This document shows, piece after piece, positions 35,302-49,100 of a stretch of 64,000 bases of DNA (its first letter is position 1; each line of letters opens with the position of its first letter). The notes under the pieces were generated by a model that did not search any database, had not been told where the DNA came from, and saw nothing but the letters and a program-made list of their open reading frames with translations. Origin of the DNA: Cocos nucifera (lineage: Eukaryota > Streptophyta > Magnoliopsida > Arecales > Arecaceae); NCBI GenBank assembly GCA_006176705.1, contig QRFJ01000021.1, positions 2,376,208 through 2,440,207 on the forward strand, given 5' to 3'. The position numbers and the translations under genes are program-made.

Positions 35302-38300
35302 TTACGGTAATTTATACTCTGTTTCGACTCCTCCGATCACATGAATTGGACACCCACTTCTTAGCCTTGGGAACATCGCCCATTTCTCCAGGCTGGAGTC
35401 TGGATCGGTCACTTTCCACCTAATCAACACTAGCTCATCAGTCCATGCCGGATATCTGCCTATTTGAGTTTAAAAGAGATCATTACATAACAAAGCCACA
35501 GGTTTTAAAGATGACTTCCAATATCCCAGACGCTCAACAATTATAATAACAAAGCCACAGGTTTAAAAGATGATTCTACCATCCCAGAGAAATTAAAAAT
35601 ATGTCCAGAATCTATGAGTGCCCCGATTTCCATGATCCTCATTTGACTTTTTTCTATTACATCATTCCATGCTAGTGATTTACAGTTACAAAACCTGACG
35701 GTATGGCTTTTTTTTTTCTTCCTCTCTCTCTCTCTCTCTCTCTCTTTTTGTTTGTTATAATGCAAAAGATGGGGCATGGTATGTTTTAGAAGTCAAAGGC
35801 ATAGTATGTTATCGTATAGAATGATGAGGCGCAGCATGTTATCCTAAATGAGCAAGCCAACTGAGTGATCTGATATAACTAGTACCATACACCATGTTCA
35901 AAATCCAACCATTCAAAATATAGTTTAGAGAGAAAGGCACTTTCCTGGTTGTTATATCAAGCGATGCACAAATTAATTCCACCATGACCAAGTCCCTAGA
36001 AAAGAGCCAGATAGAACTTACCTGAAAGTTATTACAAGTCGATGTAGAAAGACTAGCATCATGGCCTTGGCCAGATTCATTCCCAAGCAAGTCCTTCCTC
36101 CCGTTCCGAAGGCCAGGAAGCTGTAAGGCTTGGGGTCTTCCTGGTGAGAAGAGAAGCTGAATTTAATATCTACTGGAAGACTGGAAGAAAGGTACCGAGC
36201 TTAACTTAGATCAAACTAATAATTTTTCACCCCATTTGGTGCTTGCTTCTGTGCAACCTCTGTTGTTTGGCTACTACGAGTAAAAAAGACAGCTCGGATG
36301 CACACAATAGAGGTGGAGACGTGTTACAAAACGTTAAGGGCTAGAATATTGCTGTGGAGTTGGCCTATGAGTGACCATTTGGCATTTTAAACTGAAAACC
36401 ATTTCTTGGTCTTCGGAAAATAAAAAGAGAAAAAAAGAAAAGAAAAGAAAAGAACAAACAATTCATGGTCATCTCCAGACCAGGTTACTTACATCAAATC
36501 TTGATGGATTGAACTTGACTGGATCATCATTTACAGCTGGATCATAGTGTATGGATCTCGCATCAACATTCACAATCCAACCCTTTTTAATCTGAAATCC
36601 TGCAATTGAGACGAGCAAGCTCTATTGTCTCAGTAGATCATGTCAGTGCATTACTCTGATGTAGAGAAATTCTAATAGAACGGATATGTGCAGATCAGAT
36701 TTGCAAATAATGTAAGTGATGGGTCCAAAATAACCAGAAGACAGAAGGGAAGAAGATTTAAGAATTACTAGTGAAGTACAAAACTGGAAAAAGGTACTAG
36801 ATATTCACAAGGAAGAAAAGGTTAAATTCATTTTTTAAACCAAGTTCAAGTCACGTTGTATATAATTCATATTGATATTAATAACTTTTCTTCAAAAAAA
36901 TAATTTATATTCATAACTGTTGTACCATGCATGGATAACTTAGGCTTGAGAATTAAATACTCCTAATATTAATTTGTAAAGTCTTCTTGATAATATTCAA
37001 CCTCTCCAACCACACACACACACACACGAGAGCGATGACCCGTATGAATTAGTTTTACCTATTTTCAATAACAAGTTAGAGGCATCTTTTATGATTTTGA
37101 GTGAAGAAAAAGGTAGGTAAAACCTATAAGCGAACTGAGTGGGCCACCAGATGGTTGAACATCGATGGGGATATCAAAAAGCAGCAACCTACTCATTCTT
37201 TTTAGAGGGAAAATGGAGGAGGCGAAGAGATTCCCCAGCTTTTATTAGGGTTAAAAGTATCTACAGATTTACATAGCTAACAGGGTACACAGCAAAATGG
37301 AAGTACAACGAATAGGAACAACATACAGAAACAAATGAGAGGATCGGACAGAAGCATGGCCAAAGAGATTAAGATGTCTGCTATGGCTACAATGAACTGA
37401 GAAGGTTTAGGAGGTCTTGGTGACTTTCTTTTGTTTTTCCACTGCTAATGTTCTCCCAAGGTTTGAAGGACCTTGAAAAGAGATAAAGCATAGTATTTGC
37501 TTTTTGAAAAAGTCCAGAAACTCACAAAAAAATTCTGTTAAGTTTCTGAACAAATCCAAGGAGTGATATAAATTAAGAAAAACTTTAGGGCTCTCTTCCC
37601 ATGTAATTCCGCCAATCCACTCAAAAGGTAGTCCAGGATGGTTATAAATATAAGCCTAACCCAGTTTATAATTCAATGTTTTTGGTGGTTGTACCAACCC
37701 AACCTACGAATCTAATGGGACCAACCATCCAAACAGGCCCTTAAAGGTGTTAGAGATCCTTGATCTTTTTTTTCATCAAGAAAGGCTTCCCATTCTCAAA
37801 CAACATAGCAATTCCAATATACTAGGGATGCATACATACCTCCAATCTGGCAGTCCTTCAATGCCACTCTCGGGAACCAGGAAACTATTGTTGCCATCCT
37901 TAATGATTCCTTTACAATCTACACGCCAATAATCTTTACCAGCATAAATCATGCAAGATGTAACAATGTGAAATCAAAGATAACAACGATAGCTAAAACA
38001 ATAAACAGATTATGCTGGGTGTTTCACCATTAGAAACAATACATCTAGGCTCATTTCCGCCAACCATCAGACCATGTGAAGTACATAAACCTTCTTATGG
38101 TCTTATACTACATATCCAAGTTATTGCCCCAACCCATGATGACTATCAGAAATATGTATATACCATATCTGAATGACCCCACAAACCTCAAATGTACAGC
38201 ATCATTTCAGTTCCAAGGTTCACTGAAACCAAGTGACCCGGCAAAGAGTGCTGCGAATGCATACCTTACAAGCATATGGCATTTCATTAAGTGCTTCAAG

Positions 38301-40142
38301 CCCCAGAGGAGAATGAGAAAGTTTGAGTGCTAACTCCAAATGTAATGCCTGTCATGGTAAAAGTTTATTCACCACGATCATATGAATAATTGAATTCGGA
38401 CACAGTCACTAACTGAAATACCTATTTGTTCATTGTTCTTCAGAAAAAAAGTACAAATGAATAAATAAGTAAAAACACACTCACACATATTCAACTATTT
38501 TTAACTCACTCTTAGTCTATCCTGGACCTCTTGGTTCTCATCTAGGTACTTGACCATCCATGCTATCGCACTTGCTGTAGTAATTTGTCCTGCATGTGAA
38601 TTAATTCTCAAGGAATGTCCTCATCCCCGGTTCTCCATGCAATATTCCTCAATGTAAAAGTATAAAATATTAAAAACAGAGATATCTTTCATTTTTTTAC
38701 CTGCAATTATTAGTGTCAAAATGTTATCCAGAATTTGTGCATCCGTCCATGGGTCATCATGCAGAGATTCATCCCTTACAAGAAGCCACTGTAAGAAGTC
38801 CTCATGATGCTCCAGGCCCTTTCTCCTCGATGCTATAATTTTCCTCAGTGTATCATCAATCTTTTTCCTAGCCTGCCTCATCAAGTGAACATTCTTATGT
38901 CAACATGATTAAGTACTTCTTTCTTCCCTTTTTTCTTTGAAAAGTAAAATATTTTTTCTCAAAAAGACAAGAAAGGCAATAGAACATCGAGATATGAATT
39001 TAATTACCTTGACACCTCTATAATATCTAGTTCCCAACAACTTAAGAGGGAATGCTAGCATTGCTTCACTTACTTCAAAGACATCCTTCCTTAGCATTTC
39101 CAGTTCATCCTCTTCCTCTAAGCTTATTAGCATCTTGCATATTGCAGTGAAGGTTACCTTGAGAAAAATAATAATAAATTCAATTACTTTGTATGACATG
39201 AGAGGAAAAAAAAAAAAAGGCTTATTAGAAGTTTTAAAACATATTTGGGGTGTCAGGTTCTCATACTAGCTTGGCACATGCAAATTTGCTATGAAATTCG
39301 AATATGAATGACCGGGCTATATATATGCCCCACCAAACACACCTTTAAAGCTTCATTAAACACCACCACATTTCCTTTCTGTTTCCAACTGCATAAAGTC
39401 TTCATGGTTAACTCATCAAACATATTGATCGATGAAGCCATAGAATCTAGTGTGAAGAGATTGGAGATTCGACGCCTGGTGAGCTTATGTTGTTCATGAG
39501 AAGCACAGAGCAAGCTTTGATCCCCCAAGAGCTCTGCAACCGACCTTATGTACCTCTTTGAGAAATCAATAGAGTCGCAGCTGAGGATTACTTTAGCAGC
39601 TTCAATGCTTGACACAAAAACATGCGTCTCCCCAAGTATGCTTGTCTTGAAACAATTTCCATACCTACAGAAGGGACACAGGAGAGAAATGACCCAGAGA
39701 TAGATGGCAGAGATCAATAAACTTGAGGCTTTACCCAAGTCTTGGCCAAAACCTAAGTTTGGTTTGTGGGTTTAATTCTTTCAGCCCTGGATATACTTGG
39801 GAACCAAGTGAAACCTTGTTTCAAGAAGTAGGAAAGCTGAGTTCCCTGTGAATCTCTCCTATCTGTGGACTTGTGCTGGATATTTCGCAAAAGTGAAAGT
39901 ATAAGATAGGGGGCACGTATAAATTCCCACGCTACCTACACTAATAACTGTTTCATATATTCTACACGAAGCTATAATGTAAATGTGCTTACATTTTAGT
40001 TTGTGCTGGTCCACACGCAGCAGGTAACCGGCTTTATTCAAACTAAACATATCCATAGGCCTCCATGACTAAATGAAGGTTATATAATAAGTAGCTTATA
40101 ATCCCATGCATAACACGGGATACAGTTTTTTCTTGAAATATC

Positions 40143-40216
<74 letters not shown>

Positions 40217-42535
40217 TAATTAAAATAATGAAAAATATATATTTTGTGTAAAATGTGGATTATAAGATATTTATAAGCTATTTTATATTTTAAAAAATTT
40301 AGAATTGTTTATGGGCCTCTTGCGGCCTAGTTACTCCTAAAACCCTTGCTCTCCTCCCATATTAGTATTCGTCTCTATTTTGGTCTCCGTAAGAGGCTCT
40401 CAAAAATTCGAAACTTGATCCGGATCGAATGTATTGACGTCCACTCACATATCTGCTTGGTTAGCTAGTAGTCCGTCCGTCAGATCATCGGTCTCATCCT
40501 TCAGCTCATCCAAAAGAACAAGTAAAATATGTGTCAAATGGAGGCTCTGCCAATGCAAAAGCCTCCATTTTATCACCTCTCCTATACCTTATGAATAAGC
40601 TTGAATGAAGCTAAATATATTTATTTAGATTTATTCGGTCGAACAATCTTTGATCATCTAAATAAAGTCTCTATAATGAGTAGTATTTTTGCTTAAAAGG
40701 AAATTTACCGGAAAAGGTGGCCGCTTCCAAGGAATAGGGACATCTTTCTAAACTAAGCCTCCACCAAAAAAACCACCTACTAGTGATCTCCTTTAGGTAG
40801 GACCCATATCGTTATCACGAGAACAATGCCCCATAAATTAAAAATTTTGCAGCCAAAGAAGAATCATTTCTATCAAAATCTCCAACCGCATTGTCCACTG
40901 GTTTTCTTCCCCCACTCGCCTCGAGGACATGTGGCAGCCTCATTCTTTTATTTTGGGAACATGAGGTAGTTGGAGGCATGGTTTACTGTACCAAACTGAA
41001 CTAGCCAATACAGGACGAACTGAGTCAGACTGGCACGAAATCGGGACGGTTCCGACCGATTTTTTGGTTCTATTAGTTCATGTATGGTATAGTACAGTCT
41101 GGTTCAATCCAGTTTTCTTTTTTTTGGGGCGTTGGATAGAATTTTGTTTTGAATTTTTTATTATCAGTATGGATCGGTATAGTACCATACCAATCAGTAA
41201 CCAGTGTTCGATACCAGTATATAAAATCAGGAGGCCTTTGTGCATTGAGCCGTTGGTTTTTCTTCCTTGCGCATCTCCTCTTTTTTTTTTTTTGTCCAAA
41301 GATACGTGTTGGCCTAATCTTTTTGTTTTAAGAACACGAGATGGATGGAGGTCTCTGCACTGAGAGACCTCCATTATAATATATATATATATATATATTA
41401 GATTATCTTCTATAGTGAATTAGATAAAAATGCTCTTATGTCAAATTTGAACTATTCCGCGAGGATGGTTGAAGGGAGCTGACAAATAGGTAATAAGTGT
41501 TCTTTTATGTAATATTTATACTGCCTAGGGGCTTATATATGCAAACATGTTTATGTCCAGCTAGTCACAGCAGGAAACGTGCCGAGCCTAATGCAGACTT
41601 TAGTGAAGTATTTTTTTTCACAAAAACCTTCCAATCCGGTGTTAATATTACTAAGAAGCCCTTTTCTAGCAGTGATATAATGTCTATCATCTATATCGAT
41701 TTAGATATTCTTAAGCTTAGGCAATTTCAGCTAGTCTCGGCAAGCCCGATAAAGACACCGGTTCAATCTCGATCCATGCGTACAAACCTCCATATCGAGT
41801 AAACTTTTCTGTAATACGTACGTTCCATAGGAACTTATACGTAATTATGCTGGCCTCAAGTTCCAACTACCACCGGCACGCGGCAAGCCGAGACTAGTTG
41901 AGTCTAGTGACGAGCGTTTTAACCCATGAGATGAGAATAAGGCTAACCCTACTATTTTTTCTTGAGAGGAATGCTAACCCTAACATGATGCCTTTTCTTT
42001 GTTTCCGTACGTCCTCGCCTACTTCATTGCGTCTCTAAAATTTCGACCAACAATTAAACCCTAATTCTTCTCATGTTTCGGATTGAGAGATTGGAAGAGA
42101 ATCTTGCGGAGATCTCTTTCGACCTAGGATTTCAATCTCTCTATGTATTCTCCTTAACAAGGTGATCAGTACAAAGTTTTCTACAAAACTAGGAACCATC
42201 TGGAAAAAGAATTCCATGAATAAAAACAACAATCAAGGTGCTGTTACGTACCGGATATGCCTCGTCGCAACAAAATCATAGAATCCTTTGCTGCTATTGT
42301 TTGCTGCCATAAACGCCAGTGTCTCTCCAATCCAAGGAATTCCTCTGTTCCCTGGGGGATAACTGGCAACCCCGGCCGCCCAGGTGTGCGTTAAGACCTT
42401 CAGGACCCAAAGAACCACGCATGTGATCAAAGATAAAGAGAGGAGATGGAAGAGAAGAAGAGGTGGGTGAGAGAGGAAGTCCACCATCATCTTCTCTCTC
42501 TTTACTAATGGTTGGCATCCCATGGGTCCTTCCAA
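35302..42535 (-). CDS. Cytochrome P450, CYP722-like, ten exons
   Basis: Exons (minus strand, in order): 42535-42252, 39664-39343, 39157-39008, 38872-38701, 38589-38510, 38348-38265, 37918-37840, 36599-36493, 36140-36022, 35419-35302. Every junction is GT..AG and keeps frame, giving 1515 nt and 504 residues. There is an N-terminal membrane anchor (about 24-47), then PPGNRGIPWIGETL; the I helix AGQITT (309-314); ExxR as KESLR (E368, R371); PxRF as NPSRF (421-425); and the heme loop FGTGGRTCLG (437-446, ligand Cys444). The first ATG is used; Met16 or Met17 (42490/42487) would also fit. The fold is CYP85 clan, and GETLAFMAANNSSKGFYDF and SLLCASHEQHKL are what I recall for CYP722, a family whose studied members oxidise carlactonoic acid in strigolactone metabolism. 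CYP707 (ABA 8'-hydroxylase) is the main alternative. The I-helix acid is replaced by Ile312. Confidence 0.88.
35722..35748. repeat. (CT)n microsatellite
   Basis: A run of about 12 CT units within intron 9 of the P450 gene, between a poly-T stretch and a short T run. Confidence 0.93.
39665..42251 (-). other. Intron 1 of the CYP722-like gene, 2.6 kb, with repeats
   Basis: This intron is far longer than the other eight. It holds a (AT)n run at 40145-40210, a diverged direct repeat of about 90 bp (40895-40980 and 41256-41352), and between these two a segment rich in TACCATACC / GGTATAGTACC motifs that looks like a small element. No exon-like sequence was found in it. Confidence 0.7.
40145..40210. 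repeat. (AT)n microsatellite
   Basis: About 33 uninterrupted AT units inside intron 1 of the P450 gene. Confidence 0.97.
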
Positions 42536-44930
42536 TTTAAAGCCAGTGGATTATTTTGGTGCAGCACTCTCCCTTCCTTTCTTCCGTAGGAAGTGGAATG
42601 CTGCCTGGTGGAAGAGATAGGCCCGCTATCCAGACAACAAATCAGCTCATGACCTGTCCCATTTTTTCAAAAGTAATGATAGTAAATAAGATATATAGAC
42701 CACTCTGGGGAGCATCATGATGCCTTTGAAGTTAGTTTTCTTTTGGTTTTTTTTTTTTTTTGTTTTTGATGTGAGCCGTTGAACGTATCCGTATCTACCA
42801 ACTTTCGTTTCTTTTCTTCCTACAGATTCCATTGGCTTAATTTCCATTGGTACGGTCTCCCAGCCGGGATTGGTAATACAATTACTCATGTTCTTGTATA
42901 TTGAGTTGGCAACTGATCTTTTCATGCTTTTCTATCTTTTATATCTTAGAATCATTTATGGCAGATGAAATTAAATCATCCACCAAAAGAGTTTTCTTGG
43001 ATGGCCTATAACACCATAGTAGCCCTGATCGCTGAGCGCTGATATATATACATGTTCCTATACTGGACTTGTTGCCGACAAGCACTATCACCTGTATCTC
43101 ACCTGCTATTGATCTCTTATTTGCTTCATTTTTTTTTTTTTTGCTTTAATCTCAACAAAGGAAGTATCCAGGTGCAACCATTATAAGACAAGAACAGAAC
43201 CCCCTGTGGTGCATGGGCGGTGGTCCACGAGCGGCACACTACATGTTGGTAGATAGCTATTCATTTTCTGATGATGGTCAACGAGAGATGCACGTGCAAC
43301 CCGCACATCATAGAGGATTCTAAGTATTAACAAATTATATGCATCTTTTATTTTTGGTTTTTTTATTTTTAAATTAGTTTTGCAGAAAAAGGGAGGGACT
43401 AGCTCCATCCATTTTATTAAGAATATAATGGAAACACTTAGCTGGCTTAGAAGAATTGATTTTCGTGATTGGGCTAAAATGGAAAAATCCAACCTGATCT
43501 ATGAATGGTACGCCAAAATTAGATTAAAAATTATAGTATGCTTGGATCATGGATTGACCTAAAAATTGCTAGCTTTCTATTTTGTGGTCCTCTGCGGTAG
43601 AGGTGTATTTTGATGGGCTGGGCCAGACCAAAGGTTTTGTCCTGCTTGGCACGCAAATGATTCAAGAGGCTGGACTGAAGCTTAGCCTGCATGGTTCCAA
43701 ATGATTCAAGATGCACGCCTCCTCGCAAACATATGATAGAAGCCATAGAGAAACCAGCTAAAATTGTATCGACATCCAAGAGAAAATATTTGTGAATAAC
43801 TTATATTTCTAAACAAAAATAAAATAAATAAAAATAATTCTTTTATAATTTCTTTTACAAGTGCCAATAACAAACAGCAGGTCCCGGCCCGCAGGGCTGG
43901 AGAATCAAAAGGACATCCCTCTACGAAGAACAAGCCCCCTTGCTGCTGTGCTTAAAAGCTTATTCTGGACACTTTCATAGGGATTCTACTTCTTTCACTC
44001 GAGTCATGATCAGAAAATAATGTTCCGGTGGACGAATTATACCATCTTGGGCTCTGTGCTCCGCATCCTTCTTCTTTTTTAATAAGGTTGGGTGTCATAT
44101 ATAACATGTATAAAAGATCCATGCACCGAAGAATTAATGTTATTACATGTGGGATGAAATGGCACATGCATTGACTTACATGATATCAAGGGTATGTATC
44201 TTTTTTTTTTCAGATAAAATATTTTAGGCCTAAATCAATCTTAATTTTAGAGTTATCAAGATGGGCCGGCCCATCCCGATCAACTCCGATCCATCCCTAA
44301 ACGGGAGGGGGTGGGGTGGGTTGGCCCGTTTAATTGGTGGATTGGAAAAATCTCGATCCAACCCGATCGATCATGAATTACGGATTAAATGGATCAATTC
44401 ATCAAAATTTTAATATAAAATAATAATATAAATAAAATTTTATATTTAATTTAAATTTAAATAAAAATTAAATATTTAATATAATTTAAACTTAAATACT
44501 TAATATAATTCAAGCTTAAAAAATTTAAAAATTTTAATTTTTAAAATAATTTAGAAGTAAATCAAAGTTTCAAATCAATGTATATATATATATAAAAGAT
44601 TAATTCATCATAATTCATAATTCAAATGGAGTGGATAATTTAATCTATTTTTGGATGAATTGCTAAAATATAAATTCGATCTATTTCGTTTATACGATGG
44701 GTCTAATTTAAATTAATAGTTTTATTTAATTTATATATTAATATTTAATATATCATTAAAAGCAAATTCTCGTTCGCCGTGGTCTAATTGGCGAGGACTC
44801 GGGAAGTGGATTATGTGAAGGAGCTAAAGCACCCGGTACTGAAGAAGTAAAATGGAATAAAAAAAGTTGACCATGGAAGTGGTGATGGTTGCTTTAACCC
44901 GCACCCCAAGGTACCAGCAAATCCTGCAAG
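42536..44930. other. Intergenic, upstream of the P450 gene
   Basis: The putative P450 promoter region (42536-43100) shows no convincing TATA box. Poly-T tracts occur at 42750 and 43129. A segment from about 44250 to 44720 begins with GGGCCGGCCCATCCCGATC and ends in very AT-rich DNA; it resembles the ends of the hAT-like elements elsewhere in the window, but I cannot set both ends. No gene is supported. Confidence 0.45.
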
Positions 44931-45030
44931 AGCATGCAGTAGTTGATTTTTGTCTAACGAGTCATTTTGGAAAGGAAATAATTGATGAATTATTTCAAAT
45001 TTTGGTAGCCCATTCCTCCACGGAGGGCCC
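44930..45030 (+). pseudogene. SABATH methyltransferase C-terminal remnant
   Basis: A plus-strand frame reads AVVDFCLTSHFGKEIIDELF near 44937-44996. This matches the conserved C-terminal helix of SABATH methyltransferases, seen in the intact neighbour as AVVESMLESHFGEAMIEDFF. The residues SHFG and the spacing agree, while the flanking sequence (for example LVAHSSTEG after it) decays quickly. It is on the opposite strand from the intact gene and about 1.1 kb past its 3' end. The surrounding open frame (44867-45106) does not give the rest of an exon, and no other SABATH exons were found nearby. I read it as a relic of a second copy. Confidence 0.55.
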
Positions 45031-46131
45031 TACGGTATTATATTACTATCTCACTCATCAAAGGAGGATGATACGAGAATATGGGCTCTGGCTGCCCAAT
45101 TATTGAAACTTGAAATTACATTTTCAATGTGCAATACGCAATGTTTTTCTTTCTTCTTCTTCTTTTTTTTTTTTTTAAATTTTATTTAAAAATACATCCT
45201 CAACATTTCTCCTCGTCAAGTTTCAATAACACTCCTTCCAAAATCATCTTCAAGCACTGGGATTGCACGACACTCTCGTGATGAGCTTAATACCCACAAC
45301 TAGAAAATCAAATTAATTAACCACCCATAAAATAGTCTCTTCGTCATTGTTACCAAATACAACCAATTAATGAACAGGCTTAAGCTTAGTTTAGGATAAT
45401 AAAAAATTATTTTTGACCTGTTAATGAATAGATTAGGTTCGGGTTAGCAAATCTTAGACCCAACCTACATCCAATTGCCACCCCAACTACCTATAGAACT
45501 TTTACCCAAAATGAAGCGGATTATGTTAGAGTGAAGAGTTTGGATTTTGTGCTTAATATAATGACTTGTTGTTCTTAATGGTACTTTAGGAGAAATTAAC
45601 GTTTTTATAAGGCCTCCACCATTTGTTTTATGAAATTTTCTACCATGTATCTTGACAAAATGAACGATTTTTATATTCGTGGCTTGCTTTCCTTTCTTTT
45701 ATCGGGCGTTATCCCCTCTCATGGTGGTGGATATAATGGGCATCGTGACCACCGTCATTTAATTCCATGGCACATCCAGTTGAACATGAACTGGGCAAAT
45801 AATGGCTATTAAATTAATGCCATTATTGGATCAAATAACAATATTCAAGGGGCTCATGCCATTCTGATGGGATTCAGTGCTCTGATGGATTGCGGTTATT
45901 TGAGGACGTTGGCATCTTCGATGCAAAAATTTTGAAAGGGCGCACTGTATCGGAGATTTCCTTTTTATGCTCCAAATCCTACTTGCATTGCTTAACGGGA
46001 CGATATATCCATAAAAAAAAACAGACCACGAAATACAGATGCAAAATTGAATAAATATTACTAATTGATGACGCTTCTGTTCATCAAATATCAACAGATC
46101 CAAGGAATACAAGCTTACTGTAGAGACTCTT
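45031..46131. other. Intergenic and 3' flank of the methyltransferase gene
   Basis: AT-rich, no gene seen. The ending of an element-like sequence, CCAATTGCCACCCC, occurs at 45471-45484 and resembles the right end of the hAT-type elements, but a matching left end was not found. The portion next to 46131 is expected to be the 3' untranslated region. Confidence 0.4.
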
Positions 46132-49100
46132 CTACTTCCTTGCCATGACGGTCACTATATTGAATACCTTGGTGTCATTTCCGATGCAATAGTCCTCCAA
46201 GAGTTCGCAATACCTTGAAAAGAAATCTTCGATCATAGCCTCTCCAAAATGGCTCTCTAGCATGGACTCAACCACTGCACGAATTCCCTTAGCCACGCGT
46301 TTGGCAGTGCTCAGCTCCCCAAGCATGGGATCCTTCTCTTCGGCTGTTTTGTTATAACCAGTTTGATCGTCGTGCCCCCAGCTTGCTTCGAAGAGCGTCA
46401 ACCTTTTAATGCCAAATGACCCTTCACTTTCGATCTCACGCTTCAGCTCCTCGGGAGATGGTGCATAAAAGGGAGCATCGAAGGAATCTACCTTCTCCAC
46501 TTCAATAAGGCCCTATAAGAACGGTACAAATTAAGGTCAAAGTCTCCAACTTTAGTGGAATAAGGGAGAAAATTTGGGGAGCTAGGGAGATTGTTCCTTG
46601 TATATTTATTTGCATGTGCTGTTGTACGAATTACTAGATACATTTCGTCAAGCTCATCTTCCAAGCTTGGAAAGGGATAACCAAATGAACCATGGAATTA
46701 GATGACAAAAATTTCTCATGTGGCTGATGAAGATCTACAAACTGTTGGTTATTCTTTCCATCTTTGTCCATCCATTCTGCAAATTAAGTTAAAAGTGATA
46801 TGTACAGCAAAAAGAATACCTCTGAGGCCATGTCTATGAGGACTTGTCCTAACAGTTCCCAAAGGTACCTATGCTCCTCAACTACAGGGTCTGAACTTCT
46901 CCTGCTCATAAGTGTTAGCACCATTTGGCCTCCTGTAATTATTTCTTCGGCACGGCACTTCAGAAACAATGAGAAATCCCTGTGGAATTGCTTTGCATAT
47001 GCGTCTGAAACACAAGGAGGACTTGTCTTGGAAATAAAGATCTTTCCTTTGTTCAGTGGCATGTTGGATCCACTCTGAAGCTCAGGAGGCACCTGCGGTC
47101 GTAATTGTAATTAAATTTTCAATATAAGGCTACGATTAATGAAACATGTTAACCATCAAAGTTTCGATACTTCTTAAGACTTTTTTTTTTTTTTAAAAGA
47201 AATTCAGGTACTCGTACTCAAATTTTCTTTTCCTGAGAAATTTGTACTCAACATTTGCAATTGGAAGGGTTTCTAGCACAACGGTACTGCAAAAATCATC
47301 TCCATCTCCTTGTGATGGTGCAAGAAGTTTTTGATGTGATGCATGCATGTTGAAAAGACGCCGCATAGGCTATGCCGGCATTATGCAATGCACTTAGGTG
47401 TGAGGTCCTTTTATTTTCCACTAGAACGCTATGTCAGTCAGCCTCACGGCAAAAGAATCTCCTGTGGGTCGCAGTTCACAATTATTCTTTGATATGCTCC
47501 TGGATAAACCATCAACAGCTTAAACCAAAGAATTCCGTCTATCAGTAGAAAGCAAGTCTTTAGTGATAATGACGGCAAACTATATATGTTACAATAGAGC
47601 ACAAAAACAGATACAGAAATCCCCTATGGACCAATTTGCTGCGAAGTCTTCTTTAAAATTATTTGTCAAAAGTGAGAGGAAGAGTTTTGAGTTTATGGCC
47701 CTCATGGGTTCTTATAGCTTAAATTATCTGGCGGCCAAACAAAACCCTAGCTATAGCTGATCCTTTCAGCCTCACCAAATTTATGGTATGTGTTCAATTC
47801 ATTTATACCTCTCTCAGGTCCATTTGGTTGAGGGTATTTTGACATAAAAAAATAAATCCTATATCATTACCATGCTTGGTATGAAATATGGAAGTGAGAG
47901 TTGATAAAAAAATTAATGGGCTCCATGCTTATTTTTTTGGAAAGAAAAGATAAAATAAATGTTATGAAAGATTGATATTTGATAAATTTTGGAGTGATGG
48001 TAATTCATACTTAACAAAATACTCTCAATAAAACTACATATGTAGTCATTGAATTTATTTCGATATCTTTCCAAATTCATTTAATAAAGAACTTTTACAC
48101 AAAAATTAAGATAGAGATGACATTATGCAAAAGGCTATTTAATTATAGTCATTAATTATGTAAAAAATAATTGAAGATGACAATGCTATCATAATATTAA
48201 AAAATTATTTTATGTTGAAGGGCATATTTATAAATTTTATCATATTACTATATAGGATTACCTCTAACCAAACGTAGTAATCTTTTTTTAATATTATTTT
48301 TTTGAGTAATTTTTCTACTAACTAAATATAATAAAAAATATTTTTTTTATAATTATTTTTTTAGATAAATGATTCTTATGAATCATGAGATTATTCTATA
48401 ATTTGATATATTCCAACCAAACAGATTCTTAAACAATGGCTACCAATACCTAATAGAGAAGAGGCCTCAACTAATCAATGCATCACATGCATTGATGTGA
48501 TGCATGCATGTTGAAAAGATGCCACATAGGCTATGCTAGCATATGCAATGCATTTAAGTGTGAAGTCCTTTTATCTTCTACTAGAACACTATGTTAGCCT
48601 CACAACAAAACAATCTCCCATGGGGTCTCAGTTCACATAATTGCTATTCTTTGATTTGCTATTGGATAAATCATCAACAGCTTAAACCAAAAAATTCCAT
48701 CTATCAGTAGAAAGCAAGTCTTTGAGCTCATTTTTTTGTGAATAAATATCATGAAAAAGTTGATCTATTTTCTCATTAACCAACTTACCCATGTTCTTAC
48801 ATTTTTTAAGATGAGAAAGTTACTTTCCCATAAATAGCATTTACCCATGAAATGGGAAAGATTTTACCCACCTAAGGGGTGGATAAATCATTTTTTTATA
48901 AGCCAATAAAGTAGATATTTAATTTTATACCTAAAATATCATATTCTTATTTTTTAATATTTTTATTTAATGCTCAATAACTCAGCCATCCACTTTCTTT
49001 ACATCTAAAAAGCATAAAAAATATTATAAAAAATATGAATAAATTTTAATAACTTATCTATAAAAGTAGTAATGTAAAAGAATATGAGTAATAAATTTCA

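Noticed and set aside
35302..42535. ABA 8'-hydroxylase (CYP707) as the name for the P450
   Set aside because: The same clan, but the region after the PPG motif and the helix-C area fit CYP722 as I recall it, and the I helix lacks the AARDTT pattern of CYP707.
44250..44720. Possible further hAT-like element starting GGGCCGGCCCATCCC
   Set aside because: Only one end-like sequence was found and no target duplication.
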